Shown: positions 13,310 through 23,625, counted from the stretch's first letter. The stretch: DNA of 64,000 nucleotides from Turbatrix aceti (GCA_963969345.1 OZ017766.1:9114001-9178000); one strand, 5' to 3'. Numbers and translations are program-made. The notes: generated from the sequence alone by a model not told the origin.

Positions 13310-15274
13310 CGCATGCTTTTTTCTGACATTGGGAGAAAAAGAGACGCGCGCGCGCGTCAAAGGAGACGTTTACAAAAAAAGATCCTGAAGCTAATTTTTG
13401 TTTGTTATGCTAACGGTCACTTGGGTAGGCTTAGGCATGTCCAAGGCATAAAATCCGGCCGGCCGGCCGCAAAAGCCGGCACGGCCGGCCGGCCGCGGCA
13501 CAGCGTATCGCTCAGTTCGCGCAAACTGTGAAAAAAAGTGGCCACTCGGCTGAGGAAAATTTTTGCCTGCGCGCGCACTCCTGTTTTTCTTGAAAGTGCA
13601 CCCCAGATAATCGCAAAACAAAAATATTAAGATGCAAGTGTTTGTTTAGATTGATATTGTCATCGATTAAGCACATTCTTGCGAACATTTTGATGCCATT
13701 TTTGAAAAAAAATATTTATTGTGAGTCTCGCTGCATATTTCCAAAAACAGACATTTTTAAAAACGTTTGTGATAATTTCACAAAAAGTGTTCTGTACAGA
13801 GTTCTGAAATTTTTATGACAGTTGCATACGGTGTTGAAGAAGATATCCTGAAAATTTGGTGCAATTTCGCCTTGAAATATTAAAGTTAGCTGCTGATAAC
13901 TGTTTTTCCTTGTAAAATTGCGCGCAAGCACACCCCTCTGTTCCTACTCATTGTACTCCAAAAACATTTTTTTGGTTACAAAAATGTTCGACCCCTTCAC
14001 TATTGGAATATTAAAGCAATCGGAACTTCAATACACAATTCGGGGGAGTGTCGTCGTCGAGTCGAGGAAGCACGGCGACGCGCACGAAGTTGCGGCTGCG
14101 GGCCGGCTTTTCGATTCAAGGCCGGCCGAAAAAGCCGGAAAAATATTCGAAAGTTGATTTTTTTCGAAAACAGTATGATTTTCTGACGTTTTTGTGCATC
14201 ATTCGTCTTTTTTTTTACTTTTTACGACAGGGGAATTTATTATTATGCATTTTTCCATAATATTAGGTTGTTTCCAAAATTTTTTTTTCCAAATTTGGTC
14301 AAATTTTGCGAAAATAACCCTAAAATAAAGCACGAAAATTTTTTTCAAAAAATAGGCCGCGGCCGCGGCCGGCCCGGCTTCGGCCTGAAAATTTAGGCCG
14401 GCCGCAAGCCGGCCGGCGGCCTGATTTTTAGGCCGGTTTTATGCCTTGGGCATGTCCCAAAGATTGTTTTAAGCCACTCGCGGCATTTCTCGGATAATTT
14501 TGCGCCGTGCTACAGCCGTTAAAAAAACACGAAACTTTCAAGTGCCGTAACCCACCAAAATGTATGGGAATTTTAAAAAGTTTTCAATAGCGGGATTCCT
14601 TATGTCAAGAAGAATCAGTGTGCACAAAATGGGGCCCTGGATCGCAGCCGTTTTGGAGATTCATAAAAAAGAACGATTCTGCGCTTAAAAATGCGCACGC
14701 GCATTGCATATTTCGTGGTTCGCTTCGCCTGCTGGTCCGTTCGGTGTTCATACAGCGAATAAATTTCGGCGAAAAGTTAGAATCACAAAAAGAATCTGAC
14801 TTTTTTATGGCATCTGATTCTTTTGTATTTTATTTATTTCTGTCTTTTTTGATTAAAAGCACCATTATTAACGATATTTCACATATTTTTGATAGTGTGC
14901 GCATTTTCAAGCGCAGAATCGTTCTTTTTTATGAATCTCCAAAACGGCTGCGATCCAGGGCCCCATTTTGTGCACACTGATTCTTCTTAACATAAGGAAT
15001 CCCGCTATTGAAAACTTTTTAAAATTCCCAGACATTTTGGTGGGTTACGGCACTTGAAAGTTTCGTGTTTTTTTAACGGCTGTAGCACGGCGCAAAATTA
15101 TCCGAGAAATGCCGCGAGTGGCTTAAAACAATCTTTGGGACATGCCTAAGCCTACAAAAGTGACCGTTAGCCTAACAAACGAAAATTAGCTTCAGGGCCT
15201 TTTTTTGTAAATGCCTCCCTTCAAAAATGCGCGCGCGCGCTCCACTGTCAAAAAACAAGGGGAAAGTAAATGCG
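13310..15274. mobile_element. Foldback element FB1 (long inverted arms) carrying a nested hAT-type insertion
   Basis: The left arm (from CGCATGC at 13310 through the GCGCGC-rich tract and GGCATGTC at 13434) is repeated inverted up to 15274. The centre is near 14800, where the run reading ATCGTTCTTTTTTATGAATC at ~14920 mirrors ~14660. A second copy, FB2, lies at 30389-31755. Both ends finish in CGCAT. No clean target duplication was found, so the borders are approximate. The left arm is interrupted by the element at 13442-14448. Confidence 0.75.
13442..14448. mobile_element. Non-autonomous hAT-type element, 8-bp target duplication
   Basis: The terminal inverted repeats CAAGGCATAAAA and TTTTATGCCTTG are flanked on both sides by GGCATGTC (13434-13441 and 14449-14456). 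The uninterrupted paralogous site is visible in FB2 at about 30518-30535 (TTAGGCATGTCCCAAAG), which proves the insertion. Subterminal regions are runs of GGCC/CCGG. No transposase open frame inside; 1007 bp. Confidence 0.85.
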
Positions 15275-15312
15275 ATGCCTGTACTCCTCGTAAAAAAATT
15301 TGACCCCGTATC

Positions 15313-15422
15313 CAGTGTTGACGGTTCCGGTTACGGTCTCAGTATCGGTTTGGTTCCGATTCGTTACCGGTTCTGAACAGGAACCGAATTGGAACCGAAG
15401 TGAACCGGAACCGACAACACTG
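15313..15422. mobile_element. Miniature hAT-type element (110 bp)
   Basis: Ends CAGTGTTGACGGTTCCGG and its near-perfect complement ending CAACACTG. Flanks CCCGTATC and CCCGTATG (7 of 8 bases identical) form the target duplication. Related in sequence to the element at 34212-34396. Confidence 0.75.
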
Positions 15423-15590
15423 CCCGTATGAGAAAAAGGAAAGTGTTGCGATCAATAAATATTTGCAGAAAACGTACATCGAACTATCACTAAATATCGA
15501 TACATATACCTTATCATAGAAATAAGTGGAAACTTCCAGAAGGAGCTGGAAACTTCGCGAACAACACCGAAGAAGTTTCGCGAACAAACT

Positions 15591-15918
15591 GGCGGAACGA
15601 CAATTCGGCGATGACCAAATTCAGCGACCACAATAAATTCAGCGATGACCAAAATCAGCGACCGCCCAAGAAAATATGGCCAAAATCAGCGACAACTTTA
15701 CTGCGGATACGAAGGGGATATTAGCTGCTTTCGGAGCTGATCTTATTTTTTTCGTCGCGGTATGAGAACCTAAGACATCCAGCCAGCTTTAATCCCCAGA
15801 TATCCTTTATAAAGTTGTCGCTGAATTTGGTCATTTATTTATGGTTGTCGCTGATTTTGGTCGTCGCCGATTTTATTTTGACCGCTGAATTTGGTTGTCG
15901 CCGAATTGTCGTATCGCC
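15591..15918. mobile_element. Miniature element with 9-bp target duplication and inward repeat arrays (Mutator-like)
   Basis: Flanked by the perfect 9-bp duplication GAACAAACT (15582-15590 and 15919-15927). Inverted ends begin GGCGGAACGACAATTCGGCG / GGCGATACGACAATTCGGCG. Each end carries several copies of TCAGCGACNACCAAAA-type units, inverted between the two halves. A 9-bp duplication is typical of the Mutator superfamily. No coding capacity. Confidence 0.8.
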
Positions 15919-15977
15919 GAACAAACTCCCTTTGCTTGTGTATTTTGCGTCACTAATAATTTTTTTTAGGTTTAGCA

Positions 15978-16565
15978 ATGGTTAAAATCGTTATCCCTTT
16001 TATAATCGCTATCCCTTTTTTGTTGTTTGTCGGTACAGATTTGTTCTTAACGCATTACTCTATCGATACTTTAATGTACGCACAAAATCTTAGTCAACAC
16101 GAACAACCTACCTCAAACCAGGATTCAACGTGGTATGGCATGATCAAAATCTTCGCTGTATTGTATGTATGCTTGTTTTGGTTTTTTACTAATGAGATTT
16201 TTATTTAGATTTGCGTATGTTGCAATTTCGGGGTTAGAATACTGGACGCTAACATGGCTGGTAAAAATATATTTCAAGAAACCTGAGTTGTCACCAAATA
16301 AGAAACTGCTAGTTTTTACTATTCTGCTGCTGTCAAAAATGATAATACTCGTCTTATTCGATATGCCTAGCAATGAAACTGCATTAAAGGTTTTTTTGTT
16401 GTGAATAATAATTAAAAAAAATACATATAATAAATATTTTGTTTTCAGTATTTTAAACTACTTGTGATGTTTAGCGGCGTCCAGATATGCTGCCAGTTTG
16501 CGTGGATACGTTTCTCTGGATATTTAAGCCCTACTTGTACAAGAACATCGAGTGATACCCCCTGA
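15978..16565 (+). CDS. Tetraspan-like small membrane protein, family copy A
   Basis: Exons 15978-16162, 16209-16389, 16449-16565 encode 160 residues, with intron phases 2 and 0 and donors gtatgt and gttttt. Four hydrophobic segments are visible: residues ~4-24 (IVIPFIIAIPFLLFVG), ~57-76 (IKIFAVLFAYVAISGLEYW), ~98-117 (LLVFTILLLSKMIILVLF) and ~124-143 (YFKLLVMFSGVQICCQFAW). The exon borders and the YxxL...ICCQF segment match copy B, and the phase 2 and phase 0 introns are also shared with copies D and E. A splice acceptor (tttttttag) lies 8 bases before the ATG, as expected for trans-splicing. Convergent with lys1. I do not recognise the family; function unknown. Confidence 0.72.
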
Positions 16566-16581
16566 TCGAGTGATACCCCTG
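16546..16581 (+). repeat. Short tandem duplication at copy A stop codon
   Basis: ATCGAGTGATACCCCC is repeated in tandem across the stop codon of copy A. A slippage or expansion could move the stop. Confidence 0.7.
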
Positions 16582-17112
16582 TCGACACGATATGTATATA
16601 ATGTGTTTGCAAACATGTTTGTTGTTTCTTTTGTTTGAAACGGTAAAAAAGACAAAAAAATTTCTATGTTGTTTTTTTTCATTTCTTGTTTTCTCTCTTT
16701 TGGATAGTTTTTTTTATTTAAAAAAAAAAAAAAAAAAAAAAAAATAATAATAAGGGCTTGCCAGATCTCGCTAAGTAAGTTCAATAAAATATATAAAATA
16801 ACACATACTATCTTTTTTTGAAAGAAACTGCGTTTTTCAAAGCGAAACTGGATTCTATGCACAAAAAATCATTCTTTCACAAAAAATACTTGCAGTTGTT
16901 TTTTGAAGAATCTGAGTATACCATCGTATTTAATATCGCGGATATACTCGACTGCAGACTGCCCTTAGGGTCCACTATAACTTTGGCACAAAACATTTGA
17001 AGGTGTAAAAATTGATTGGTCGAACTTTCCCCCTTGTTTGTAAATCGGTTCGCAGACTTTTTCTTATTCATGTTTTATTTTACTTAACAGTATACAAATT
17101 ACAGACAAAAAA

Positions 17113-17829
17113 TTACTCATATGCGTTTGCAGTTACTGGTCCATTGTCGTCGTCAAAAAACGTTGTCTTTAGTAAGACAACACCGGATTCAGAACCTGGT
17201 GCCCATGTTAGTTGCTTTACAGCTGGAACCGCCCATCCACCAAATGATACAAAATCGTCCATATCGGTAAAATTATTACCCTTGTACCACAACAATGACA
17301 TGTAACTAAAATCCGGGGTATTGCCAGTAATCGTTTTCCAGTCTTCCAAGGAAGTAGCAAAATTAAACTGAATTGAATGTTGTGATGTCTTGTAGGCCAT
17401 TTGTCTGATGAATTCAATGTTATCGCTTTGATTTGGAAACCAATTTGGGCCACTAATAGAAACCCAAAATCGTACCACTCGAAGTCCATTATCCTGAATA
17501 ATTTTTATGATGTGTTCGATTTGAGTAGCAGCATCTTTATTGAGGTCAGGTGGGGGAATGTAGAGTTCGAGGCCGAGGGAAGAGTTGACTGCTAATTTCA
17601 TATTATTGATTGCATTTGAAAGATTATCCGAGAATTCTATTATTATATAACTGGCATTCCATCTGTTCAGGGCGTTATTAATTATCGAATCTCCAAAGTT
17701 TAGAGGATCAACCATTACACCTTTGACGTAGTCCTTATAGACACCCAAAAAGCCCCGTGCTGCAGGAATGATAAGAATGAGTACAACAACAGACAGAAGG
17801 AACGGAAGACATACCACGCCGGGCTTCAT
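17113..17829 (-). CDS. Secreted GH25 lysozyme-like protein, lys1, catalytic site degenerate
   Basis: Intronless, 238 residues from ATG at 17829. An N-terminal signal peptide covers about residues 1-26 (LPFLLSVVVLILIIPAARG). Order and wording follow nematode GH25 lysozyme-like proteins: LELYIPPPDL, then FWVSISGPNWF, SLEDWKTITGN, LLWYKG and FGGWAVPAVKQL. In active GH25 enzymes the strand before the tryptophan-rich loop carries an Asp-x-Glu pair; here the matching position reads VSIS, so both acids appear lost. Likely a secreted pseudoenzyme or a sugar-binding defence protein. The paralogue lys2 has the same length, and the two share 5' flanking sequence. Lies tail-to-tail with copy A. Confidence 0.75.
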   Translation of the reverse strand: MKPGVVCLPFLLSVVVLILIIPAARGFLGVYKDYVKGVMVDPLNFGDSIINNALNRWNASYIIIEFSDNLSNAINNMKLAVNSSLGLELYIPPPDLNKDAATQIEHIIKIIQDNGLRVVRFWVSISGPNWFPNQSDNIEFIRQMAYKTSQHSIQFNFATSLEDWKTITGNTPDFSYMSLLWYKGNNFTDMDDFVSFGGWAVPAVKQLTWAPGSESGVVLLKTTFFDDDNGPVTANAYE

Positions 17830-17837
17830 GACTAACA

Positions 17838-17915
17838 ATGGAACAAAGCAAACGCGAACTGACTGATCGGGATATGAACTTTTACATAAGCAGTTTTGGA
17901 GATTTGCATATTGTC
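17838..17915 (-). promoter_or_regulatory. Promoter-proximal block of lys1 shared with lys2
   Basis: The ~75 bases before the start are almost identical to those before lys2 (23544-23625). They include an octamer ATGCAAAT on the coding strand (17902-17909) and TCAGTCAGTTCGCGTTTGC. The octamer is a POU-type motif; the regulatory role is inferred. Confidence 0.4.
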
Positions 17916-17972
17916 GTGGCTGGATAGCATTTTCTTGTAGTCTTTATTTCCGTTGTAGTCATGATGTAAACC

Positions 17973-18113
17973 CAAGGTGTTGCATGTCGTGTAAGTTACA
18001 CGAGCTACACGACGAAAATTCACTGATTTACATGTTTTTTCCCTTGTTTTCAACTAATTTACATAAATTTTCGTCGTGTAGCTCGTGTAACTTACACGAC
18101 ATGCAACACCTTG
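17973..18113. mobile_element. Palindromic miniature hAT-type element (141 bp)
   Basis: Inverted repeats of about 47 bases run from CAAGGTGTTGCATGTCG to CGACATGCAACACCTTG. Perfect 8-bp target duplication TGTAAACC at 17965-17972 and 18114-18121. Confidence 0.88.
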
Positions 18114-18179
18114 TGTAAACCTGGAAGTCCGATATTGCGGATATATTACATGGAACATGATTCACTAAAGTGAGACTTT

Positions 18180-18620
18180 GATGTTGTCAACTCGAAGCCA
18201 ATGATTTCAGGTTTATGCCTGAAAATCAAAAAAAATAGGAAGAAGGATCATAGCACAAGGCGCGACAGATATTATCGTGCTTTCACTTCAAAAACTCACC
18301 AAAGTTGATGCTGGTTGTCGACTGTTAGTCTGGCAGAGAACCTTGTCGTTGCCGATTAGGAGTTGACCATCGAAAATAGAAAAATACGACGAAAAATGGA
18401 CGAAACAACAAAAAAGCGACGCAAAGTCATCAAAACGACAAAAAAAAACAAAGTACGCTCGCTTATCGCAAAAAAAAGCGATCAAGGGTGTCAACGGGCC
18501 GAATTTTTGTCGGCTCGGCCCGCCCCCCCCTTTTTACCAAAGGGTAAAATTGACGCGATATCTACAAGTGTTTGCGTTAACCTTCAAGCGCGACATGGCG
18601 TTTGTAAGCTTTTCATGGTG
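18180..18620. repeat. Deleted copy of the 31.8-32.9 kb element
   Basis: Bases 18180-18482 match 32214-32510, and 18549-18620 match about 32722-32783. Between them sits a truncated CAAGGGTGTCAACGGG element (18483-18553). A shortened, secondarily invaded copy. Confidence 0.7.
18483..18553. mobile_element. Truncated copy of the CAAGGGTGTC hAT-type miniature element
   Basis: Identical start CAAGGGTGTCAACGGGCCG to the intact element at 32922-33205, but homology stops after ~65 bases and the right end is missing. Confidence 0.7.
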
Positions 18621-18975
18621 ATGATTCACTATAGTGAAAAATATATGTATTGATATGTACGCCGGAACTCCGAGAGCCTACTCTCGCCGGCCGGCGTTGT
18701 TACTACTGGGGACCATACAACAACTGGGGGTGTCACAACTTGTGTGACTTACAAGTTATCCTTTCGAGTCGCCCGCCCCCAGTGTGCACGTGGCGTTTTT
18801 TTCACAGGCATTTTTTTTGTGTGTTTATCCAATGAATTGATTACATTTTTGCGATCATTTTGATACCACATGTGAAAAAAAAATATTTAGTTTGGAATGA
18901 TCGACGCCGCCGGCAGGCTACCTAAAATTGTCTTTTTTTCAAAATTGTCATGATCTTTACAGTCAAAGTCATCAC

Positions 18976-19496
18976 CAGGGTTCTCAACGGGCCGGGGCGG
19001 CCCGGGCTGGCCCGGGCCGGGCCGGTATTTTCCACGGCCCGGGCCGGGCCGATTGGTTTTGTTGGCCGGCCCGGGCCAAAACGGGCCGGAAAATAATTTA
19101 AAAAATGCATATTTTACGCAAAATTTATGAAAAATTTTATGAAAAAGTAAAAACCGCGAAGAATGCAAAGAAATGCACGCAGAATGCGGACCTGGCACCG
19201 TTCCTTTGGGCTAATCTGGAAGCAAAAGGTAAATGGCGGGTACCGTAATTTTGTCGTCAGTTCATAAGAGCACTAGTAATTGAGCGGAAAATGAATCTGT
19301 GCAACGATGAGGAAGTGCTTCTGCCACCTTCGCGTTTGTTGTTGTTTTTTAACGGTTTTTCGACGATAAAATTTATTTACAAAACTAGGTACTATTAAGG
19401 CGGGCCGGCCCGGGCTGGCCCGGGCCGGGCCGGGCCTCAATTTTGCAAGCCCGGCCCGGCCCGGGCCGAAAAAAAACAGGCCCGTTGAGAACCCTG
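18976..19496. mobile_element. Non-autonomous hAT-type element (521 bp)
   Basis: Ends CAGGGTTCTCAACGGGCC and GGCCCGTTGAGAACCCTG, with the perfect 8-bp duplication GTCATCAC (18968-18975 and 19497-19504). Subterminal tracts of GGCCCGGG repeats. A right-hand fragment of the same family sits inside the hAT transposase gene near 25250-25612. Confidence 0.9.
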
Positions 19497-20014
19497 GTCA
19501 TCACAACGTTATCACTTTTTCACCCACAGGCCGAGACCGTGCGTGTGCAGTGCATCTTGTGTGCAGCACACTGTGCACACGCAGTCTGCGTATTTGATAC
19601 TGCCGTACCGATGTAGCATCCATGCTTGCTGCTGTCTCAACTGCGTGCTCGTTACGTGAGAACGATTCGTACATGCATCGCCTGTTGCCTGTCCGCTTTC
19701 CTGATCCGCGCCGCCGCATTGCCGCCGGCTATCCCATTTCTTGTCACTTGCCAATTCTTAGGCCCCGGCCTACCTGAGTCCAGGTTAACCAAGTCCCTGC
19801 GTCTTACCTGTTCATCCGCTAAAAACGCTCCCACGCGTATTTCAGGGGTAGGGACTGCGAACTTACGGTATCGCGTCGAGAGTACTGACGCCTCAATCAG
19901 GCTCTCTCCGCTCGCGAGCTCGCTCTCTGTCGCTCTTGCGCGCGCAAAAAAACACGCGTATACGCAAAAAACCACGGTTTTCCAGACTTTCGCTTGAAGA
20001 AGAAAGTACGAGTC
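19497..20014. other. Intergenic segment upstream of copy B
   Basis: GC-richer than its surroundings, with overlapping open frames on both strands but no supported gene. It ends in a splice acceptor (ttttccag, near 19985) about 30 bases before the copy B ATG. Confidence 0.45.
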
Positions 20015-22334
20015 ATGCTTTTGACTTTACTTGTTCAGTTGGGCATCATTTTATGGGTGGTCGGAACACATTTCTGTTGTCCGTACTACGATCATCCATC
20101 GTCCTCTTCCAGCGAATTTATATCAGAATATACCTCAAGCAAACAACAAACCAATAAGAAAATCGAAATCATCGCATACATGTATGTATATAAGACGCAG
20201 ACCTTAAAAATTTTTTTCTACCTTGGTTTTTTCTGCATATTTTTAGAATTTTACTTCTAGAAGAAGTTTGACGCATGAAAAACGACATTTTTTTACATGA
20301 CTTTAAAAATTTCAATCACTTCACCTTTTTGCGTCATTTTGGCTACAAAACTTCTGAACTATTTTACAGAAGTAAAATGCTGAAAAATCAACGTTTTTCC
20401 TGCCGACACTTGGGCAAGAAGTTAATTCGCATTTATTGTGATAAAATCGAACAATGGTTTGTAACGCCACGTTAATACGTTATTTTTGTACAATTCGTTG
20501 ATGCACTGGGAGCTCATTTCATTTACTTGCTTTTTATTTTCATTTTCTTCTTTGCAACGAACAAAAAACACAAAAAGAAACAAAAACAGTGATACAGGCA
20601 GGCATCACTGTTTTTGCCTGCATCACTGCATCACGAGCAAGGCGATTTGGCCAACTCCGCCAAATTGCCTTGCTCGTGATGCAGTGATGCGATTTGGCGT
20701 ATTTGGCCAAATCGCCCGCTGCGAGAGTACTCGACGCGCACGCAACCAGAAGTTGAGCGAGCTTTTTTTGCGTTTGTTTTTTGAAAGTGATATCTGTTCG
20801 TCGGCATTTTTCGTGTATTCATAGTTGTTTCTTCGTTTTGGCCTTTTCCAATGTTATTAAGCTCAGTCTGGCGAGTCCAAACCGTTGTTTATCTGAGTTG
20901 ATTGCTTTACTGCAAAGCTCAGTACATCGCTTCAAAATCATCAATTTTTTTCTGGATCTAAAAGTGAACGTTTTTGAGTTTATACAACACTGCGACCTAC
21001 TCTACACTCGGCGGGAAAACCAAAACAACCAAAAAACTCAAAAACTTTCACTTTTGGATCCAGAATGATTGAAAATGCATAAAAAAATTTGATGTTTTTG
21101 AAGCGATGTACTGAGCTTTGCAGTAAAGCAATCAACTCAGATAAACAACGGTTTGGACTCGCCAGACTGAGCTTAATAACATTGGAAAAGGCCAAAACGA
21201 AGAAACAACTATGAATACACGAAAAATGCCGACGAACAGATATCACTTTCAAAAAACAAACGCAAAAAAAGCTCGCTCAACTTCTGGTTGCGTGCGCGTC
21301 GAGTACTCTCGCAGCGGGCGATTTGGCCAAATACGCCAAATCGCATCACTGCATCACGAGCAAGGCAATTTGGCGGAGTTGGCCAAATCGCCTTGCTCGT
21401 GATGCAGTGATGCAGGCAAAAACAGTGATGACTGTTTTTGTTCGGTTTTCTTCATTTTTGCGTATAAAGAATATTTATAGGAGTTATGAACAAGAAAAAA
21501 GCAAATATTCATACCTGCCAGTACAGAATAAAAAATACATCAAAAATATATCGAATTGCGTCAAATCGATGAAATGACGTATGCATGGATGTTATAATCT
21601 ATTTTTTGTCCAATTTTCCTTCGATATCGTTATTTGAACAAGTGTTTTCAAAAAACACCAAAAAAGAGTTGTTTTACGCCGAGGCCCAAACTCAGACGTT
21701 ATTTTGACATAAAACACAAAAATCTGAAATCTGTGACGTCACAATTCGTGACTGAAAAAACGTTCAAAAAAACCAAGGTAGAAAAAAATTTTTAAGGTCT
21801 GCGTCTTATATATTTATAAGCTTATTTTTTCAGTTAACAAAAAAACTGATTATGTGTTGTTTAGAATCGGCTTGATTATTGGTTGGGCAGCGCCTTGGGG
21901 AATAGAATATTTGGTGGTAATGAACCTTATCAATTTCTTCAGCGTTTCATCAACAAAAGGCAAACTACTAGTTTGCTTTGTTGTAAAGATGCTAAAGGTG
22001 CTGATGCTCGAAATTCTCGTTTCGCAGTTTGCTGAAACATCACAACAGGTATGTACGCTTTACTTTTTGATTGAGTAATTTTTGTTTTTAGTATCAGCTT
22101 CGAATTATCGCAACTTGCACATTTGAGTTTTGCTGCCAGTTCGTTGGGATAATTATTTATGGATGCACAAAATCCAATACAGGTTCACCACCTTCGACAA
22201 TTTCGACACAGGATACAGATGATGGTGTGTACTTTTGGAACAAATACTATTTATTTACAACACTCTGATATTTATCTTTTTTTTCAGAAAAGGATGCCCC
22301 GAATGATCCAAGCGATAAAAAGAACAAATCTTAA
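20015..22334 (+). CDS. Tetraspan-like small membrane protein, family copy B, transposon-bearing intron 1
   Basis: Exons 20015-20181, 21865-22048, 22092-22224, 22288-22334 encode 176 residues; intron phases 2, 0 and 1. Hydrophobic segments: LLTLLVQLGIILWVVGTHF, IIAYIIGLIIGWAAPWGIEY, LLVCFVVKMLKVLMLEILV and YQLRIIATCTFEFCCQFVG. The last aligns with copy A's YFKLLVMF...ICCQF, and the exon 2 phase and position are shared. A Ser-rich stretch (HPSSSSSEF) follows helix 1. The C-terminus is charged (DPSDKKNKS). Intron 1 is 1.68 kb and consists almost wholly of an inserted element (20189-21810). Convergent with lys2. Function unknown. Confidence 0.7.
20189..21810. mobile_element. DNA element with 44-bp inverted ends inside intron 1 of copy B
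   Basis: The ends TATAAGACGCAGACCTTAAA and the exact complement at 21791-21810 continue for about 44 bases (through CTACCTTGGTTTTTT). The target duplication is not clear because the flanks are TA-rich. The interior holds a second, longer palindrome (20603-21430). Confidence 0.75.
20603..21430. mobile_element. Nested foldback palindrome
   Basis: Arms of about 350 bases, starting CATCACTGTTTTTGCCTGCA, mirror each other around ~21015. The identical peptide reads from both arms in opposite strands (20631-20822 and 21211-21402). Arms include GCAAGGCGATTTGGCCAA-type inner inverted motifs. Nested in the element above. Confidence 0.85.
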
Positions 22335-22818
22335 AACATAAATTGAAATTGAATCGAAATTGAATTCCACTCGACTCCCCTTTCTCATCACGTGTTCGAG
22401 CTTATTTTAGTATAAATATGTCCCTGTCGGATTTTCTAAATAATTTCTTTTCTCATGTTTTTACAACGATCAACCCCTAGTATATATATGAATAAAAACG
22501 TATCATAAATGTTTTGTGCCGAAACTGTGGGCATCTATTAGGATGGTGTTTTCAAATTTTTCAGAAGCCGGATATTGGAGTTACAACTTTTCAAACGTTC
22601 GACGTCAGATTTTCAAATTGCTTCAAATAATCTTGTTTTTGGTTTACAGGAGTATCTTGACACGAAAAATTGATTGGTTATTCAGATAAAAAAAAAACCC
22701 CGTCCGTCCCGGAAATATCGATTTTTTCCAAATAAAAAAATCTCCGTATTATCTCAACAAATCACAGTCACAGATCTTTACAGTACACACAATAAAAATA
22801 CTCATACAGACAAAAAAA
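22335..22818. other. Spacer between copy B and lys2 with a decayed foldback-arm remnant
   Basis: Bases ~22508-22690 resemble one arm of the foldback at 27998-29391 (TGTTTTGTGCC, then CAGAAGCCGGAT). A weaker remnant (GGCACAAAACATTTG at 16985-16999) sits at the equivalent place between copy A and lys1. Confidence 0.45.
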
Positions 22819-23535
22819 TTATTCATATACGTTCGCAGTTACTGGTCCATCGGCTTTTTCAAGAAATGTGGTCCGCATTAGGATAATACCGGATTCAATA
22901 CCTGATAGATTCGTTACTGCTAGTTGTTTTACTGCTGGAACCGTCCATCCACCAAATGGTACAAAATCTTTCATATCGGTAGTAACGTCACCTTTGTACC
23001 ACAACCATGAATTGATACAAAAATCCTGGATATCACCAGTAATCGTTTTCCAGTCCTCCAAGTTAGTAGCAATATTTAACTGAATCTTATGTTCACTAGC
23101 CTTGTAGGCCATATCTTTGATGAAATCAATGTTATCTTTTTCATCTGGAAACCAATCTTGGCCATCAATAGGAACCCAAATTCGTTGCACTTGAAGTCCA
23201 CTATACCGCGTAATTTTTATTATGTCGTCGATTTGAGTAGCAGCATCTATACTTAGGTCAGGTGAGGGAATGTAGAGTTCGAGGCCGAGGGATGCATTGG
23301 CTGCTAATTTCATACCATTGATTGCCAATGGAAAAGAATCCGTCAAATTCATTATTATATAACTGACGTTATAGATGTCCAGAGCTTTTTGGATTACCTT
23401 TTGGTCAAAATCAGCATTCGGTTCAATGATTAAACCTTTGACGAACTCCTTATAGGTACCCGTTGTGCCAGGATTGACAAGAATGAGTACAACAACAAGC
23501 AGAAGGATCGGAAGACGTATCACGCCGGGCATCAT
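22819..23535 (-). CDS. Secreted GH25 lysozyme-like protein, lys2, catalytic site degenerate
   Basis: Intronless, 238 residues from ATG at 23535. Signal peptide at about residues 1-26 (LPILLLVVVLILVNPGTTG). Same GH25-like layout as lys1: LELYIPSPDL, IWVPIDGQDWF, NLEDWKTITGD, WLWYKGD, FGGWTVPAVKQLA. The expected Asp-x-Glu catalytic pair is replaced by PID, leaving one acid at a shifted place, so hydrolysis is doubtful. Two adjacent ATGs make the exact start uncertain by one codon. Tail-to-tail with copy B, repeating the A/lys1 arrangement. Confidence 0.75.
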   Translation of the reverse strand: MMPGVIRLPILLLVVVLILVNPGTTGTYKEFVKGLIIEPNADFDQKVIQKALDIYNVSYIIMNLTDSFPLAINGMKLAANASLGLELYIPSPDLSIDAATQIDDIIKITRYSGLQVQRIWVPIDGQDWFPDEKDNIDFIKDMAYKASEHKIQLNIATNLEDWKTITGDIQDFCINSWLWYKGDVTTDMKDFVPFGGWTVPAVKQLAVTNLSGIESGIILMRTTFLEKADGPVTANVYE

Positions 23536-23543
23536 GACTGACA

Positions 23544-23625
23544 ATGGAACAAAGCAAACGCGAACTGACTTATCGGGATATATGATTTTTTAGATAGGCA
23601 TAGTTTTGGGGATTTGCATATACAT
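23544..23625 (-). promoter_or_regulatory. Promoter-proximal block of lys2 shared with lys1
   Basis: Nearly identical to the block upstream of lys1. Coding-strand motifs are GATAAG (in CCGATAAGTCAG; lys1 has CCGATCAG) and the octamer ATGCAAAT (23612-23619). GATA sites commonly mark gut expression in nematodes; the role here is inferred. Confidence 0.4.

Noticed and set aside
20631..21402. Identical 63-residue frames on opposite strands
   Set aside because: Arms of the nested palindrome in copy B intron 1.
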